A program made the position numbers and the translations under genes. Positions 1-6,708 of a stretch of 8,265 nt of DNA are shown piece by piece. Numbering within the stretch: position 1 is the first letter of the stretch; every line of letters begins with the position of its first letter. Below the pieces are notes generated by a model. The model saw only the letters and a program-made list of their open reading frames with translations. It did no database searches and was not told where the DNA came from. Source of the stretch: Paraglaciecola arctica (lineage in GTDB: Bacteria > Pseudomonadota > Gammaproteobacteria > Enterobacterales > Alteromonadaceae). The stretch is taken from positions 1 through 8,265 of the forward strand of contig QIJM01000687.1 in NCBI GenBank assembly GCA_003232445.1. The letters are read 5' to 3'.

Positions 1-2306
1 TTATGGCTGATCCTGACTGGATGGGGCGGCAACCTACCTCTGTCTATTGGGCTGACAATAGCCAAAGTGTCTATTATCAACAAAAACAGCAAGCTTCACC
101 TTTGTCTGATTTATGGATGAAATCTATAAACGAAAAAGGTAATGGCAGTAAGGTTGAATTGGCTCAGTTACATTTACACGCCTATAAAAACCGAATACTA
201 AATCAAAACCAAGACACTGCCGCATGGGTGTTTGAAGGCAATGTTTTTGTTAAAAATCTCGCTGATAATGAACTAAAACAACTGACAAAAGATAATAGAC
301 AGCCAGACAATTTAGTCTTTCTAAATGATGGTCGGTTAAGTTTCCAAAGCGGTGATGCTATTTATGCCATTCACCTTGAGCATGGTTTATATGAGCAACT
401 AGTGTCATGGCAATTTGCCGATGAACCCACTGCGTTGGAAGATCCAGAGGATTATATTGCAGAGCAACAACAACAATTAATTGAAGTGGTGGCATTAAAA
501 CGTCAGCAAAAAGAATTACGTTTTGAAAATGAACAACAACTCGCACAGCAAAACAACACACTTGCGCCTGCTGATTTTTATTTTTCAGAAGATAATGAAA
601 CCGTAGAAGCGAGTTTGTCGCCTAACGGGAAATGGCTAGTGTTGGTTGAACAAGAAGGATCTAGTTGGCGTGATGATGGTGACATTATGCCTAACTACAT
701 TAACGACGATGGAAGAATAGCCATCGACAATGTACGCCGCAGAGTCGCAGACGCGGAACCAAATCAGCACAGCATTTGGTTACTTAACCTAGAAAACAGG
801 TCGAAACGTAAACTCAGTTATACCAGTTTGCCTGGATATAACGAAGATGTATTGGAAGCGGTAAAACGAGAGAACGCTATAGCCAAAGGCGAAAAATATA
901 TCGCTAACCGGCTGCCTAGAGATATTAGCCTTATGCAAGATTGGTCTTGGTCGCAAAGTGCCATTCAATGGCATAACGACGGTGAAAATGTCGCCATTAT
1001 GTTAGAAGCATGGGACAACAAAGACAGGTGGCTAGCTACTGTTGATACTGATGGCGCAACGTTAGTCAATCAACACCGATTACATGATAGTGCTTGGGTT
1101 AATTACAAATTTAACAGTTTTGGCTGGTTAAATAATAGTGCTGATTTGTTCTATTTATCTGAGGAAACAGGCTATTCACATCTTTATATCAAACCTTTAG
1201 ATGGTCAAGTAAGGGCAGTGACTTCCGGTAACTTTGAGGTTGATTCTTTGACGTTAACCTCCGACGATCAATATATGTATTTTAAGGGAAATAAAAAACA
1301 CCCAGGCATATACGAGATATACCGTGTTGCTTTAAACAACAACACACTAAAAGAAATAACCAATCTAAATGGCATGACAGATTATCAATTAAGCCCAGAT
1401 GAACAATCGTTATTGTTGACACATTCCAGCTTAGTTCGTCCACCAGAGTTATATTTACAATCGGTTGCCAACCAGTCAGCGATACAGCTTACTCAAACGA
1501 CTAGTCAGGCATTTCTAGATATCAATTGGCTTGCCCCTGATATAGTTCCGATTAAATCTTCACATACACAACAACCGATATATTCGCGCGTTTATACACC
1601 CCGAGATATGCAACCTGGTCAAAAATACAAAGCGGTGGTGTTTAACCATGGCGCGGGTTATCTACAAAATTCTCATTTAGGTTGGTCTGGATATTTTAGA
1701 GAATTTATGTTTCACAATTTATTAGTACAACAAGGTTATGTGGTACTTGATATGGATTATCGTGCATCTGCCGGTTATGGCAGAGATTGGCGTACGGCTA
1801 TTTATCGGCAAATGGGCACGCCAGAAATTCAAGACCTAGAAGACGGCGTTGACTGGTTGGTTGAAAACCTTGATGTGGATGCAAAAAGGGTAGGGACTTA
1901 TGGTGGTTCTTACGGGGGCTTTATGACCTTTATGGCATTATTCAATTCCCCTGATTTATTCCAAGCTGGGGCAGCATTAAGACCTGTCAGCGACTGGGCG
2001 CACTACAATCACGGTTACACTTCAAATATACTGAATACGCCTGATGTTGATCCCATTGCCTATGAAAGAAGCTCACCTATTTATTTTGCTGAGGGATTAG
2101 AAAAACCATTACTGATCAACGCGCCCATGATAGACAGTAACGTGTTTTTTGTGGATGTGGTGAGACTGGTTCAGCGTTTAATTGAACTAGAAAAACAAGA
2201 TTTCGAAACGGCAATTTATCCAGTGGAATCACACGGTTTTGTGCAACCCAGTTCATGGTTGGACGAATATCGCAGGATCTATAAATTGTTTGAAATCAAT
2301 TTATAG
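1..2306 (+). CDS. S9-family serine peptidase (prolyl oligopeptidase/DPP IV type), 5' end outside window
   Basis: Serine peptidase of clan SC that cleaves peptides, probably in the periplasm or outside the cell. Residues are numbered from the ATG at 3. Residues 1 to about 510 look like a DPP IV-type beta-propeller (repeated strands such as SPNGKWLVLV and WLNNSADLFYLSEETGYSHLY). The alpha/beta-hydrolase domain spans about 525-767. It contains the FNHGAG loop (547-552), DYRASAGYGRDW (from D585), the nucleophile elbow GGSYGGF (634-640, Ser636), Asp711 in MIDSNV and His744 in ESHGF. The Asp-to-His spacing matches DPP IV, so the catalytic triad is complete. The first residues (MADPDWMGRQP) resemble the start of the mature domain in this family and no signal peptide is visible, so the true start probably lies left of the window. 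Oddity: the usual HG before the catalytic Asp (HGMVDDNV in relatives) reads AP here. Substrate specificity cannot be read from the sequence. Stop TAG at 2304-2306. Confidence 0.93.
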   Translation, partial: MADPDWMGRQPTSVYWADNSQSVYYQQKQQASPLSDLWMKSINEKGNGSKVELAQLHLHAYKNRILNQNQDTAAWVFEGNVFVKNLADNELKQLTKDNRQPDNLVFLNDGRLSFQSGDAIYAIHLEHGLYEQLVSWQFADEPTALEDPEDYIAEQQQQLIEVVALKRQQKELRFENEQQLAQQNNTLAPADFYFSEDNETVEASLSPNGKWLVLVEQEGSSWRDDGDIMPNYINDDGRIAIDNVRRRVADAEPNQHSIWLLNLENRSKRKLSYTSLPGYNEDVLEAVKRENAIAKGEKYIANRLPRDISLMQDWSWSQSAIQWHNDGENVAIMLEAWDNKDRWLATVDTDGATLVNQHRLHDSAWVNYKFNSFGWLNNSADLFYLSEETGYSHLYIKPLDGQVRAVTSGNFEVDSLTLTSDDQYMYFKGNKKHPGIYEIYRVALNNNTLKEITNLNGMTDYQLSPDEQSLLLTHSSLVRPPELYLQSVANQSAIQLTQTTSQAFLDINWLAPDIVPIKSSHTQQPIYSRVYTPRDMQPGQKYKAVVFNHGAGYLQNSHLGWSGYFREFMFHNLLVQQGYVVLDMDYRASAGYGRDWRTAIYRQMGTPEIQDLEDGVDWLVENLDVDAKRVGTYGGSYGGFMTFMALFNSPDLFQAGAALRPVSDWAHYNHGYTSNILNTPDVDPIAYERSSPIYFAEGLEKPLLINAPMIDSNVFFVDVVRLVQRLIELEKQDFETAIYPVESHGFVQPSSWLDEYRRIYKLFEINL

Positions 2307-2320
2307 AATAATGCACGGGT

Positions 2321-2344
2321 ATGTCACGTGTAAAAGCGTGACGT
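2321..2344 (+). terminator. Hairpin after the S9 peptidase, possible terminator
   Basis: GTCACG (2323-2328) pairs with CGTGAC (2337-2342). The stem extends outward by one G-T and one A-T pair and has an 8-nt loop. It begins 15 bp after the peptidase stop and is followed only by a weak T-rich stretch (tatttt), so it is a modest intrinsic terminator at best. It may instead act as a processing or stability element between the peptidase and the lipoprotein gene. Confidence 0.35.
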
Positions 2345-2377
2345 ATTTTGCTTGCGCAAAACTGTTTAAGGATGAAA

Positions 2378-2662
2378 ATGAATATAAATGTTAAGTACAT
2401 ATTAGTATTGATAATAGCGATGCTTTCAAGTTGTGTAGTTGTCCCTCAAAGCTCGATAAATCAGAATGTTGAATGCGCTCTATCTACAGACAAAAAATAC
2501 TTAAAAGTTGTCAACTTACTTGACGGTGACACCTCTTTTTATGCATGGCAAGACGAAATGCTTTCAGTTATTACTATGCCAGGCTCGGCTATTATTTCGA
2601 GCGTTTATGTGACGGTGAATAATATCTACCATATTGGCGAAAAAAAAATTAAATGTAATTAA
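2378..2662 (+). CDS. Small predicted lipoprotein of unknown function (94 aa)
   Basis: I do not recognise the family. The ATG at 2378 is preferred because AAGGA (2368-2372) lies 5 nt upstream; an ATG at 2372 and a TTG at 2348 are in frame but have no sensible spacing to a ribosome site. From 2378 the protein begins MNINVKYILVLIIAMLSSC, a textbook lipoprotein signal: a lysine, a hydrophobic core, then the lipobox LSSC with Cys19 as the acylation site. No Asp follows Cys19 (the next residues are VVV), which favours the outer membrane by the classical +2 rule. The mature part is about 76 residues, predicted beta-rich, with two further cysteines (in ECAL and in the C-terminal KCN) that could form a disulfide. 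It lies 71 bp after the peptidase on the same strand, with a weak hairpin between, so co-transcription is possible but unproven. Confidence 0.7.
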   Translation: MNINVKYILVLIIAMLSSCVVVPQSSINQNVECALSTDKKYLKVVNLLDGDTSFYAWQDEMLSVITMPGSAIISSVYVTVNNIYHIGEKKIKCN

Positions 2663-2691
2663 TCTGGATCCTGTTTAAGAAAATGGAACTA

Positions 2692-2753
2692 AATGCCTGT
2701 TCCAAAATCCGATCTTTCGACAAAAAAAATTAATCTAGAAAGGAACAGGCATT
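2692..2753. repeat. Perfect 12-bp inverted repeat in a convergent gap
   Basis: AATGCCTGTTCC (2692-2703) and GGAACAGGCATT (2742-2753) are exact reverse complements separated by 38 nt that include an A8 run. A second GGAAC at 2685-2689 could pair with GTTCC (2699-2703), so two mutually exclusive stems are possible. The element lies between the convergent ends of the lipoprotein and rrtA genes. It could be a bidirectional terminator, an RNA-stability structure, or the collapsed ends of a small transposable element. No flanking target duplication is visible, which weakens the last option. Confidence 0.55.
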
Positions 2754-2802
2754 GACAGTGATTTTTTACATAAACACTGGCCACTCGCTTCGATAGGTTT
2801 AG

Positions 2803-3405
2803 TTATGACGTTTCCTTTTGGTTTTGAATTTTATTTAGTACAAAATAGTACAAAATTATGATGCTGCCAGTGATTGTGCCAAATAAGTGGGCGTCAATTG
2901 CCACGTTGGCTGCTATCAACTCTGCTACACCCTCACTAGCACCATAGATTTGTTCATGTACAACCTTAAGCCAAACGCCAATTAACATCAGCCATCCGGT
3001 TTTAAATTTATTTCGTATATCAAAATAAGCGCCAATAACAAATAAACCATGAAGTACTCCAGACAACCCTACATACCATTGCATCTGCTCGGCGAATAAA
3101 TATAAGCCAATAGCTGTTCCCAAACACAACGCAAAAAATTGCATCAAATAACGGGGCATTTTGTAGTAGTGGCCGTGCAATGCCCATAATAAGGCTAAGC
3201 CTGCGGTGTTTAACAATAGGTGTGTGGTGTTGGTGTGCAGGAAATGTCCGGTTATCAATCGCCACCACTGAAAATTATTAAGCTGATTTCTGTCATAAGC
3301 GAACAAACTACTGCTTATGGGCTCTGTTAGGGTCAAGATAATACTGAAGAATATTATTAACAGAGGAGCTCGGCTGTATTTTGTCTGAATAGGTAGATTG
3401 AACAT
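2803..3405 (-). CDS. rrtA: Rhombosortase, rhomboid-family intramembrane serine protease
   Basis: A 200-aa polytopic inner-membrane protein of the rhomboid superfamily. Members of the rhombosortase subgroup process proteins bearing the C-terminal GlyGly-CTERM sorting signal, many of them type II secretion substrates. Visible features are a short N-terminus, a first membrane segment at about 14-35, WWRLITGHFLHTN (47-59) and HLLLN (62-66). The catalytic motif GLSGVLHG has Ser115 as nucleophile and is followed by membrane segments. His173, the likely catalytic partner, lies in VAIDAHLFG (168-176), within the EQIYG...AELIAANVAIDAHLFG region typical of rhombosortases rather than of GlpG. About six membrane segments are expected and the length is normal. 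The start at 3405 is the only sensible Met, although no clear Shine-Dalgarno precedes it. The gene stands alone, divergent from the phosphate cluster. No protein complete at its C-terminus in this window ends in a GlyGly-CTERM, so its substrates must be encoded elsewhere. Confidence 0.85.
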   Translation of the reverse strand: MFNLPIQTKYSRAPLLIIFFSIILTLTEPISSSLFAYDRNQLNNFQWWRLITGHFLHTNTTHLLLNTAGLALLWALHGHYYKMPRYLMQFFALCLGTAIGLYLFAEQMQWYVGLSGVLHGLFVIGAYFDIRNKFKTGWLMLIGVWLKVVHEQIYGASEGVAELIAANVAIDAHLFGTITGSIIILYYFVLNKIQNQKETS

Positions 3406-3508
3406 ATTATTTTGATGGGTTATGAATAAACCTATGGTAACTAATTTCTAATCGATAAGTTAGTTTCAGTTTTTTGTTTTTGATTGGATACAAAAAACAT
3501 TGTATGTA

Positions 3509-3521
3509 GTCAACCCTTGAC
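3509..3521. promoter_or_regulatory. GTCAA-CCC-TTGAC palindrome, operator-like
   Basis: GTCAA (3509-3513) and TTGAC (3517-3521) are exact inverted arms around CCC. The TTGACA at 3517-3522 matches the -35 consensus, but no -10 box follows at proper distance. The symmetry is compatible with a dimeric regulator site about 100 bp upstream of rrtA. Five-base arms can arise by chance, so this is only a candidate. Confidence 0.25.
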
Positions 3522-3676
3522 AGGTTAATGTGCAAAAAAATGGCTGTATTGAAACATTCGTATTAGTTAACTGATATAGATCCCCTACAGAGTCAACTCG
3601 TTAACTTCTTGAAATTGCTATTCTGGCGATTTGAAAAATCACATCGCTATTTTATCACTGTAAGATAAGCTAAAAC

Positions 3677-3698
3677 TAAAATCAGTTAAGTGATTTTA
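3677..3698. promoter_or_regulatory. Near-perfect 22-bp palindrome upstream of the phosphate cluster
   Basis: The arms AAAATCA (3678-3684) and TGATTTT (3691-3697) flank a centre GTTAAG. One G-G mismatch pair aside, the whole 22 bp is symmetric, including T3677-A3698 and the TTAA centre. It ends about 65 bp upstream of the -35 box at 3763, a suitable place for an activator or repressor of the DUF47-pit-DUF3616 transcript. It does not resemble a Pho box, and no T-run makes it a terminator. The regulator is unknown. Confidence 0.35.
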
Positions 3699-3762
3699 AT
3701 TGTAAGCATAACTTATTTAATTATAGTGGCTTTAAAGAGATTTTTTAGTTGAAGGTGGCTTA

Positions 3763-3791
3763 TTAGCATGAATTAGTTTTGAGTTTATAGT
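3763..3791 (+). promoter_or_regulatory. Sigma70-like promoter for the DUF47-pit-DUF3616 cluster
   Basis: TTAGCA (3763-3768, 4 of 6 to the -35 consensus) and TATAGT (3786-3791, 5 of 6 to the -10 consensus) are separated by exactly 17 bp. Transcription would begin near 3798 and give a leader of about 42 nt before the ATG at 3840. It is the best promoter match seen in the divergent gap. Confidence 0.5.
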
Positions 3792-3839
3792 ACAATATGG
3801 TGCGCTTTATTATTTCCTTTTTCATTGTGGAGTCCCAGC

Positions 3840-4508
3840 ATGTTTGGTTTAAAAAAAAGAATTTCTTTGTTATCAAATAGTGAGCAAACTGAATCAAAAA
3901 TTCAGCTGTATCTTGATAAATTGACGAAGAGTCAGTTGATTTTTAATCTTTTATGGGCAAATTTTTATAAATATGGCCCCCGTTCCAAACAGGCTATATC
4001 GACACTTCATGATTTGAGCGTCAACGAAAGTGAAGCAGATAATTTAAAGCGTGAAATTGAAACCATGCTGTATCAGAAAACCTTGATCCCGGATTTGCGT
4101 TCTGACGTTATGACGTTATTGGAACACCTGGATAAAATTATCAATTTACATGAAGAAATGGGGATCCATATCAAGATCGAACAACCAATATTTAAACAGG
4201 ACTTTGAACCTGCGTTACAAATGTTTTTAGAACAGGTTACAGCGGCGGTTGATGCTATGGTTTTGTGTGTTCGCAGCTTCTTTAGTGATTTGGAACGAGT
4301 AAGAGAATACAGCGAAAAAACCATATTTTTTGAGAGTGAAGCAGATAAAGCTTGTACTGCGTTAAAGATGATGATTTTTGATTCAGATATGAAATTAGTT
4401 GAAAAAGTTCAAACCCGCTACTTCATTGACAGAATTGATGAATTAGCCAACCTAGCCGAAGATACTGTAGATAAAATCGTAGTTTATACACTAAAACGCG
4501 CAATATAA
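3840..4508 (+). CDS. DUF47/PhoU-like Pit accessory protein (222 aa)
   Basis: Cytoplasmic all-helical protein of the DUF47 family (PhoU-like, TIGR00153 type). Such proteins are usually encoded beside PiT phosphate permeases and are thought to modulate them. The start is placed at the ATG at 3840 because GGAG (3829-3832) lies 7 nt upstream; an in-frame TTG at 3825 would overlap that site. The protein has the internal duplication expected of PhoU-like folds: an acidic motif ESEADNLKREIE (63-74) in the first half and ESEADKACTALK (165-176) in the second, matching the E/DxxxD metal-binding pattern. A further acidic patch, RIDELANLAEDTVD (198-211), closes the second bundle. The N-terminus MFGLKKRIS resembles other family members. 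There is no signal peptide or membrane segment. The pit start follows 11 bp after the stop, so the two are surely co-transcribed. The regulatory role is known for the family and not shown here. Confidence 0.88.
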   Translation: MFGLKKRISLLSNSEQTESKIQLYLDKLTKSQLIFNLLWANFYKYGPRSKQAISTLHDLSVNESEADNLKREIETMLYQKTLIPDLRSDVMTLLEHLDKIINLHEEMGIHIKIEQPIFKQDFEPALQMFLEQVTAAVDAMVLCVRSFFSDLERVREYSEKTIFFESEADKACTALKMMIFDSDMKLVEKVQTRYFIDRIDELANLAEDTVDKIVVYTLKRAI

Positions 4509-4519
4509 AGGAGGGATAT

Positions 4520-5563
4520 ATGGAACTTATCACTATTATTTTCCTCTCTAGTGGGTTGATGTTAGGTTGGTCTTTAGGCGCCAATGATGCTGCAAATGTG
4601 TTTGGTACGGCTGTTGGTACAGGTATGGTTCGCTTTGTTACAGCAGCATGGATTTGCGCCGTAATGGTAACGTTGGGGGCTGTTGTCAGCGGCGCTGGGG
4701 CATCAGACACCTTGGGGAAATTAGGAAGTATTACTGCATTGGGTGGAGCATTTACCGTAGCGTTCTCTGCGGCAATAACAGTTTACTGGATGACCAGAGC
4801 TTCGATACCCGTTTCAACAAGTCAAGCGATCGTCGGTGCGATTATCGGCTGGAATTTTTTTTCAAACACGCAAACTGATCCAGCTGTACTAACAAAAATT
4901 ATCTTTACCTGGTTTTTGTGTCCAATATTATCTGCGGTTATGGCTGTTCTACTATACCGGTTTGTTCAATTTATCCTTCATAATGTCAAACTTGGTTTAT
5001 TTCAATTGGATGGATACACACGAATTGGTTTACTGGTGGCTGGAGCGTTTGGATCATATAGCTTAGGCGCTAATAACATTGCAAATGTTATGGGTGTTTT
5101 TGTACCACAATCCCCGTTTACAGAATTCAGTGTTTTTGGTTATGAATTTTCAGGCACTATGCAACTGTTCTTGTTAGGCGGTATCGCTATAGGTGTCGGC
5201 GTTTTTACCTATTCGAAACGTGTTATGATGACCGTAGGTAATGGCATAATAACCATGACTCCAGTATTGGCTTTTGTTGTCGTTATGGCTCATTCTATTG
5301 TGCTCTTTTTGTTCGCCTCTCAGGGACTTAAGGAAGTGCTAGTAGGAGCAGGGTTACCTTCTTTTCCTCTGGTGCCTGTTTCAAGTTCACAAGCTGTAAT
5401 TGGAGCATTAATTGGAATAGGACTATATAAAAAACACCCCATACAATGGGAGGTGGCGGGCAGAATTGCTGTCGGCTGGATTTCAACCCCAATTATTTCT
5501 ACAATAGTATGTATCTTCACACTTTTTGTAGTGAAAAATTTGTTTCAACAACAAGTTATGTAA
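4520..5563 (+). CDS. pit: PiT-family inorganic phosphate permease (347 aa)
   Basis: Inner-membrane cation-coupled inorganic phosphate transporter of the PiT family, low-affinity by analogy with characterised members. The ATG at 4520 has an excellent Shine-Dalgarno, AAGGAGG (4508-4514), which overlaps the DUF47 stop. Two inverted repeats are clear. Repeat 1 has GANDAANVFGTAVG (20-33) and PVSTSQAIVGAIIGW (97-111). Repeat 2 has GANNIANVMG (183-192) and PVSSSQAVIGALIG (286-299). The rest is hydrophobic with about ten membrane segments, and the length suits the short bacterial form. Oddity: the second signature reads GANN (Asn186) where many family members have GAND, and that Asp helps bind cation in characterised members. 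Coupling ion or substrate may therefore differ, and sulfate is an alternative substrate in the superfamily. The neighbouring DUF47 gene supports phosphate. Confidence 0.9.
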   Translation: MELITIIFLSSGLMLGWSLGANDAANVFGTAVGTGMVRFVTAAWICAVMVTLGAVVSGAGASDTLGKLGSITALGGAFTVAFSAAITVYWMTRASIPVSTSQAIVGAIIGWNFFSNTQTDPAVLTKIIFTWFLCPILSAVMAVLLYRFVQFILHNVKLGLFQLDGYTRIGLLVAGAFGSYSLGANNIANVMGVFVPQSPFTEFSVFGYEFSGTMQLFLLGGIAIGVGVFTYSKRVMMTVGNGIITMTPVLAFVVVMAHSIVLFLFASQGLKEVLVGAGLPSFPLVPVSSSQAVIGALIGIGLYKKHPIQWEVAGRIAVGWISTPIISTIVCIFTLFVVKNLFQQQVM

Positions 5564-5577
5564 TGTGGGAAATGTCA

Positions 5578-6627
5578 ATGACATTTAGAAAAAACAATCT
5601 TGCGTTTCTATTCCTGAGTTTAACTCTTTATATAATGCCAACTTATGGTTCAAAACATAATAGTATTTTTGCAGAATATATTTATGGGAAAACGCCAAAA
5701 TTTTATATTCAGGATAACCTCGCAAGGCAAGATGTCAGCGGATCGGCTTGGAATGGCAAGAGTCTAATGCTGGCTTACGATGGTGGTAATAATTCTCAAT
5801 TTTCTGGGGTGCGAATTTTTCCTGATTCTGACATTACGTTAGATAATGTAAATAAATGGGCTCCAAGTATTTTGATAAACCAAAGTGTGATGCAACGCGA
5901 TATTGAAGGCGCCACATTCTACAACGGTACTTATATTACTACCTCCAGTATGAGTGTTGTGGATGAAGAAAGTCCAGGCTACCGTTTACTTGTTGAATTT
6001 GTGATAAATGATGGTGACAACAGGGTCCACTGGGAACGCAGTGTCGACATTCGTAATAAATTGATGAAGTCTTTGGGTGAAGCCTGTTCCTATCCAGGTT
6101 GGTTTCCTCGAGTTTCAAATGTATTTGGTAAAAGAGGGGGGTTGAACGTAGAAGGACTTAGTTATGTGCCTGAACAAAAAGAAAGTGTGATTTTAGGGCT
6201 AAGGTCGCCACTATGCGCGCCAAAATTTGGTTTGCCAGCGTTTGACTCTTCTTTTTCATTGCGTGAAGGTGACGCGCTTCTTGCTAAAATCAATAAACCA
6301 TTCAGTGCTACCCCTAAATTTGAAATTATCAAGCTGGATTTAAAAGGTCACGGAATAAGAGGGCTTGAATACATCAAGGCACTAAATGGATATGTTATTA
6401 TCGGTGGGCCAGTCCAGAAGGCTGACGATTATTCGCTATGGTTATATAAAGATGATGGCAAATTGCAGCAACTCGAGTTAAATGGTTTTAGCGAACTTTG
6501 CCGACCAGAAAGTGTTACTCCTGCGGTTATTGGAGGCAAAGCAGGAATGTTCGTTTTTTCTGAGGAGGCGGGCAAGGCATGCAGCGATGAACCCTACACA
6601 TTTATTGGTGTTTCATTTAACCTCTAG
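5578..6627 (+). CDS. Exported DUF3616 protein, predicted beta-propeller (349 aa)
   Basis: Secreted or periplasmic protein resembling DUF3616, function unknown. The start at 5578 has GGGA (5567-5570) 7 nt upstream; in-frame ATGs at 5563 and 5572 are less well placed. The N-terminus MTFRKNNLAFLFLSLTLYIM is a signal peptide, probably cleaved near PTYG-S (21-25). The body shows repeated short strand units: SGSAWNGKSLMLAYDGG (54-70), DIEGATFYNG (108-117), NVEGLSYVPE (190-199) with VILGLRSPL (204-212), GIRGLEYIKALNGYVIIGGP (259-278) and SVTPAVIGGKAGMFVFSEE (312-330). The EG/RG-LxY pattern is typical of DUF3616 and of phytase-like esterase propellers. Four cysteines (170, 213, 308, 335) suggest disulfides, consistent with export. 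The gene starts 14 bp after pit and so belongs to the phosphate operon. A role in releasing or sensing phosphate is inference from position only. No catalytic triad or known phytase metal motif can be assigned. Confidence 0.75.
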   Translation: MTFRKNNLAFLFLSLTLYIMPTYGSKHNSIFAEYIYGKTPKFYIQDNLARQDVSGSAWNGKSLMLAYDGGNNSQFSGVRIFPDSDITLDNVNKWAPSILINQSVMQRDIEGATFYNGTYITTSSMSVVDEESPGYRLLVEFVINDGDNRVHWERSVDIRNKLMKSLGEACSYPGWFPRVSNVFGKRGGLNVEGLSYVPEQKESVILGLRSPLCAPKFGLPAFDSSFSLREGDALLAKINKPFSATPKFEIIKLDLKGHGIRGLEYIKALNGYVIIGGPVQKADDYSLWLYKDDGKLQQLELNGFSELCRPESVTPAVIGGKAGMFVFSEEAGKACSDEPYTFIGVSFNL

Positions 6628-6653
6628 TTGACATAAGCCTATGAACTCACTGC

Positions 6654-6683
6654 AACGGAATACAGGTGGTTTTACTATCCGTT
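6654..6683 (+). terminator. Hairpin after the DUF3616 gene, weak terminator candidate
   Basis: AACGGA (6654-6659) pairs with TCCGTT (6678-6683). Two further pairs form inside if A6660 is bulged, leaving a loop of about 13 nt. It lies 27 bp past the DUF3616 stop and could end the phosphate operon. No uninterrupted T-run follows, so it is weaker than a standard intrinsic terminator. Its right arm overlaps a possible insertion-sequence end, an alternative reading of the same bases. Confidence 0.3.
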
Positions 6684-6708
6684 TACACATCTGTTTGCTT
6701 TCTAAGCT

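Larger units (their letters stand above)
3406..3839. other. 434-bp divergent intergenic region
   Basis: AT-rich non-coding DNA between rrtA (leftward) and the DUF47-pit-DUF3616 cluster (rightward). It has no open frame of useful length and no recognisable RNA gene. It contains a promoter for the phosphate cluster, a 13-bp palindrome near 3515 and a larger near-perfect palindrome near 3688, which are listed separately. I found no convincing promoter on the minus strand for rrtA and no good match to a Pho box in front of the phosphate genes. Confidence 0.6.

Noticed and set aside
2754..2802. Possible transposase N-terminal relic reading from TTG after the inverted repeat (frame stops after about 14 codons)
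   Set aside because: No recognisable transposase motif, and the frame closes almost at once.
3020..3268. Minus-strand open frame of 82 codons inside rrtA
   Set aside because: Shadow of rrtA in another frame of the same strand, without a ribosome site or coherent protein features.
3517..3550. TTGACA -35 box with downstream -10 on the plus strand
   Set aside because: The nearest -10-like hexamer (TGTATT at 3545) lies 22 bp away, too far for a normal promoter, and no gene follows nearby.
3700..3720. Possible Pho box (TTGTAAGCATAACTTATT) upstream of the DUF47 gene
   Set aside because: Only scattered matches to the CTGTCAT-type direct repeats, and the 11-bp periodicity of two heptamers is not met.
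4423..4710. Minus-strand 95-codon open frame across the DUF47-pit junction
   Set aside because: Antisense shadow of two well-supported genes; its composition reflects their codons.
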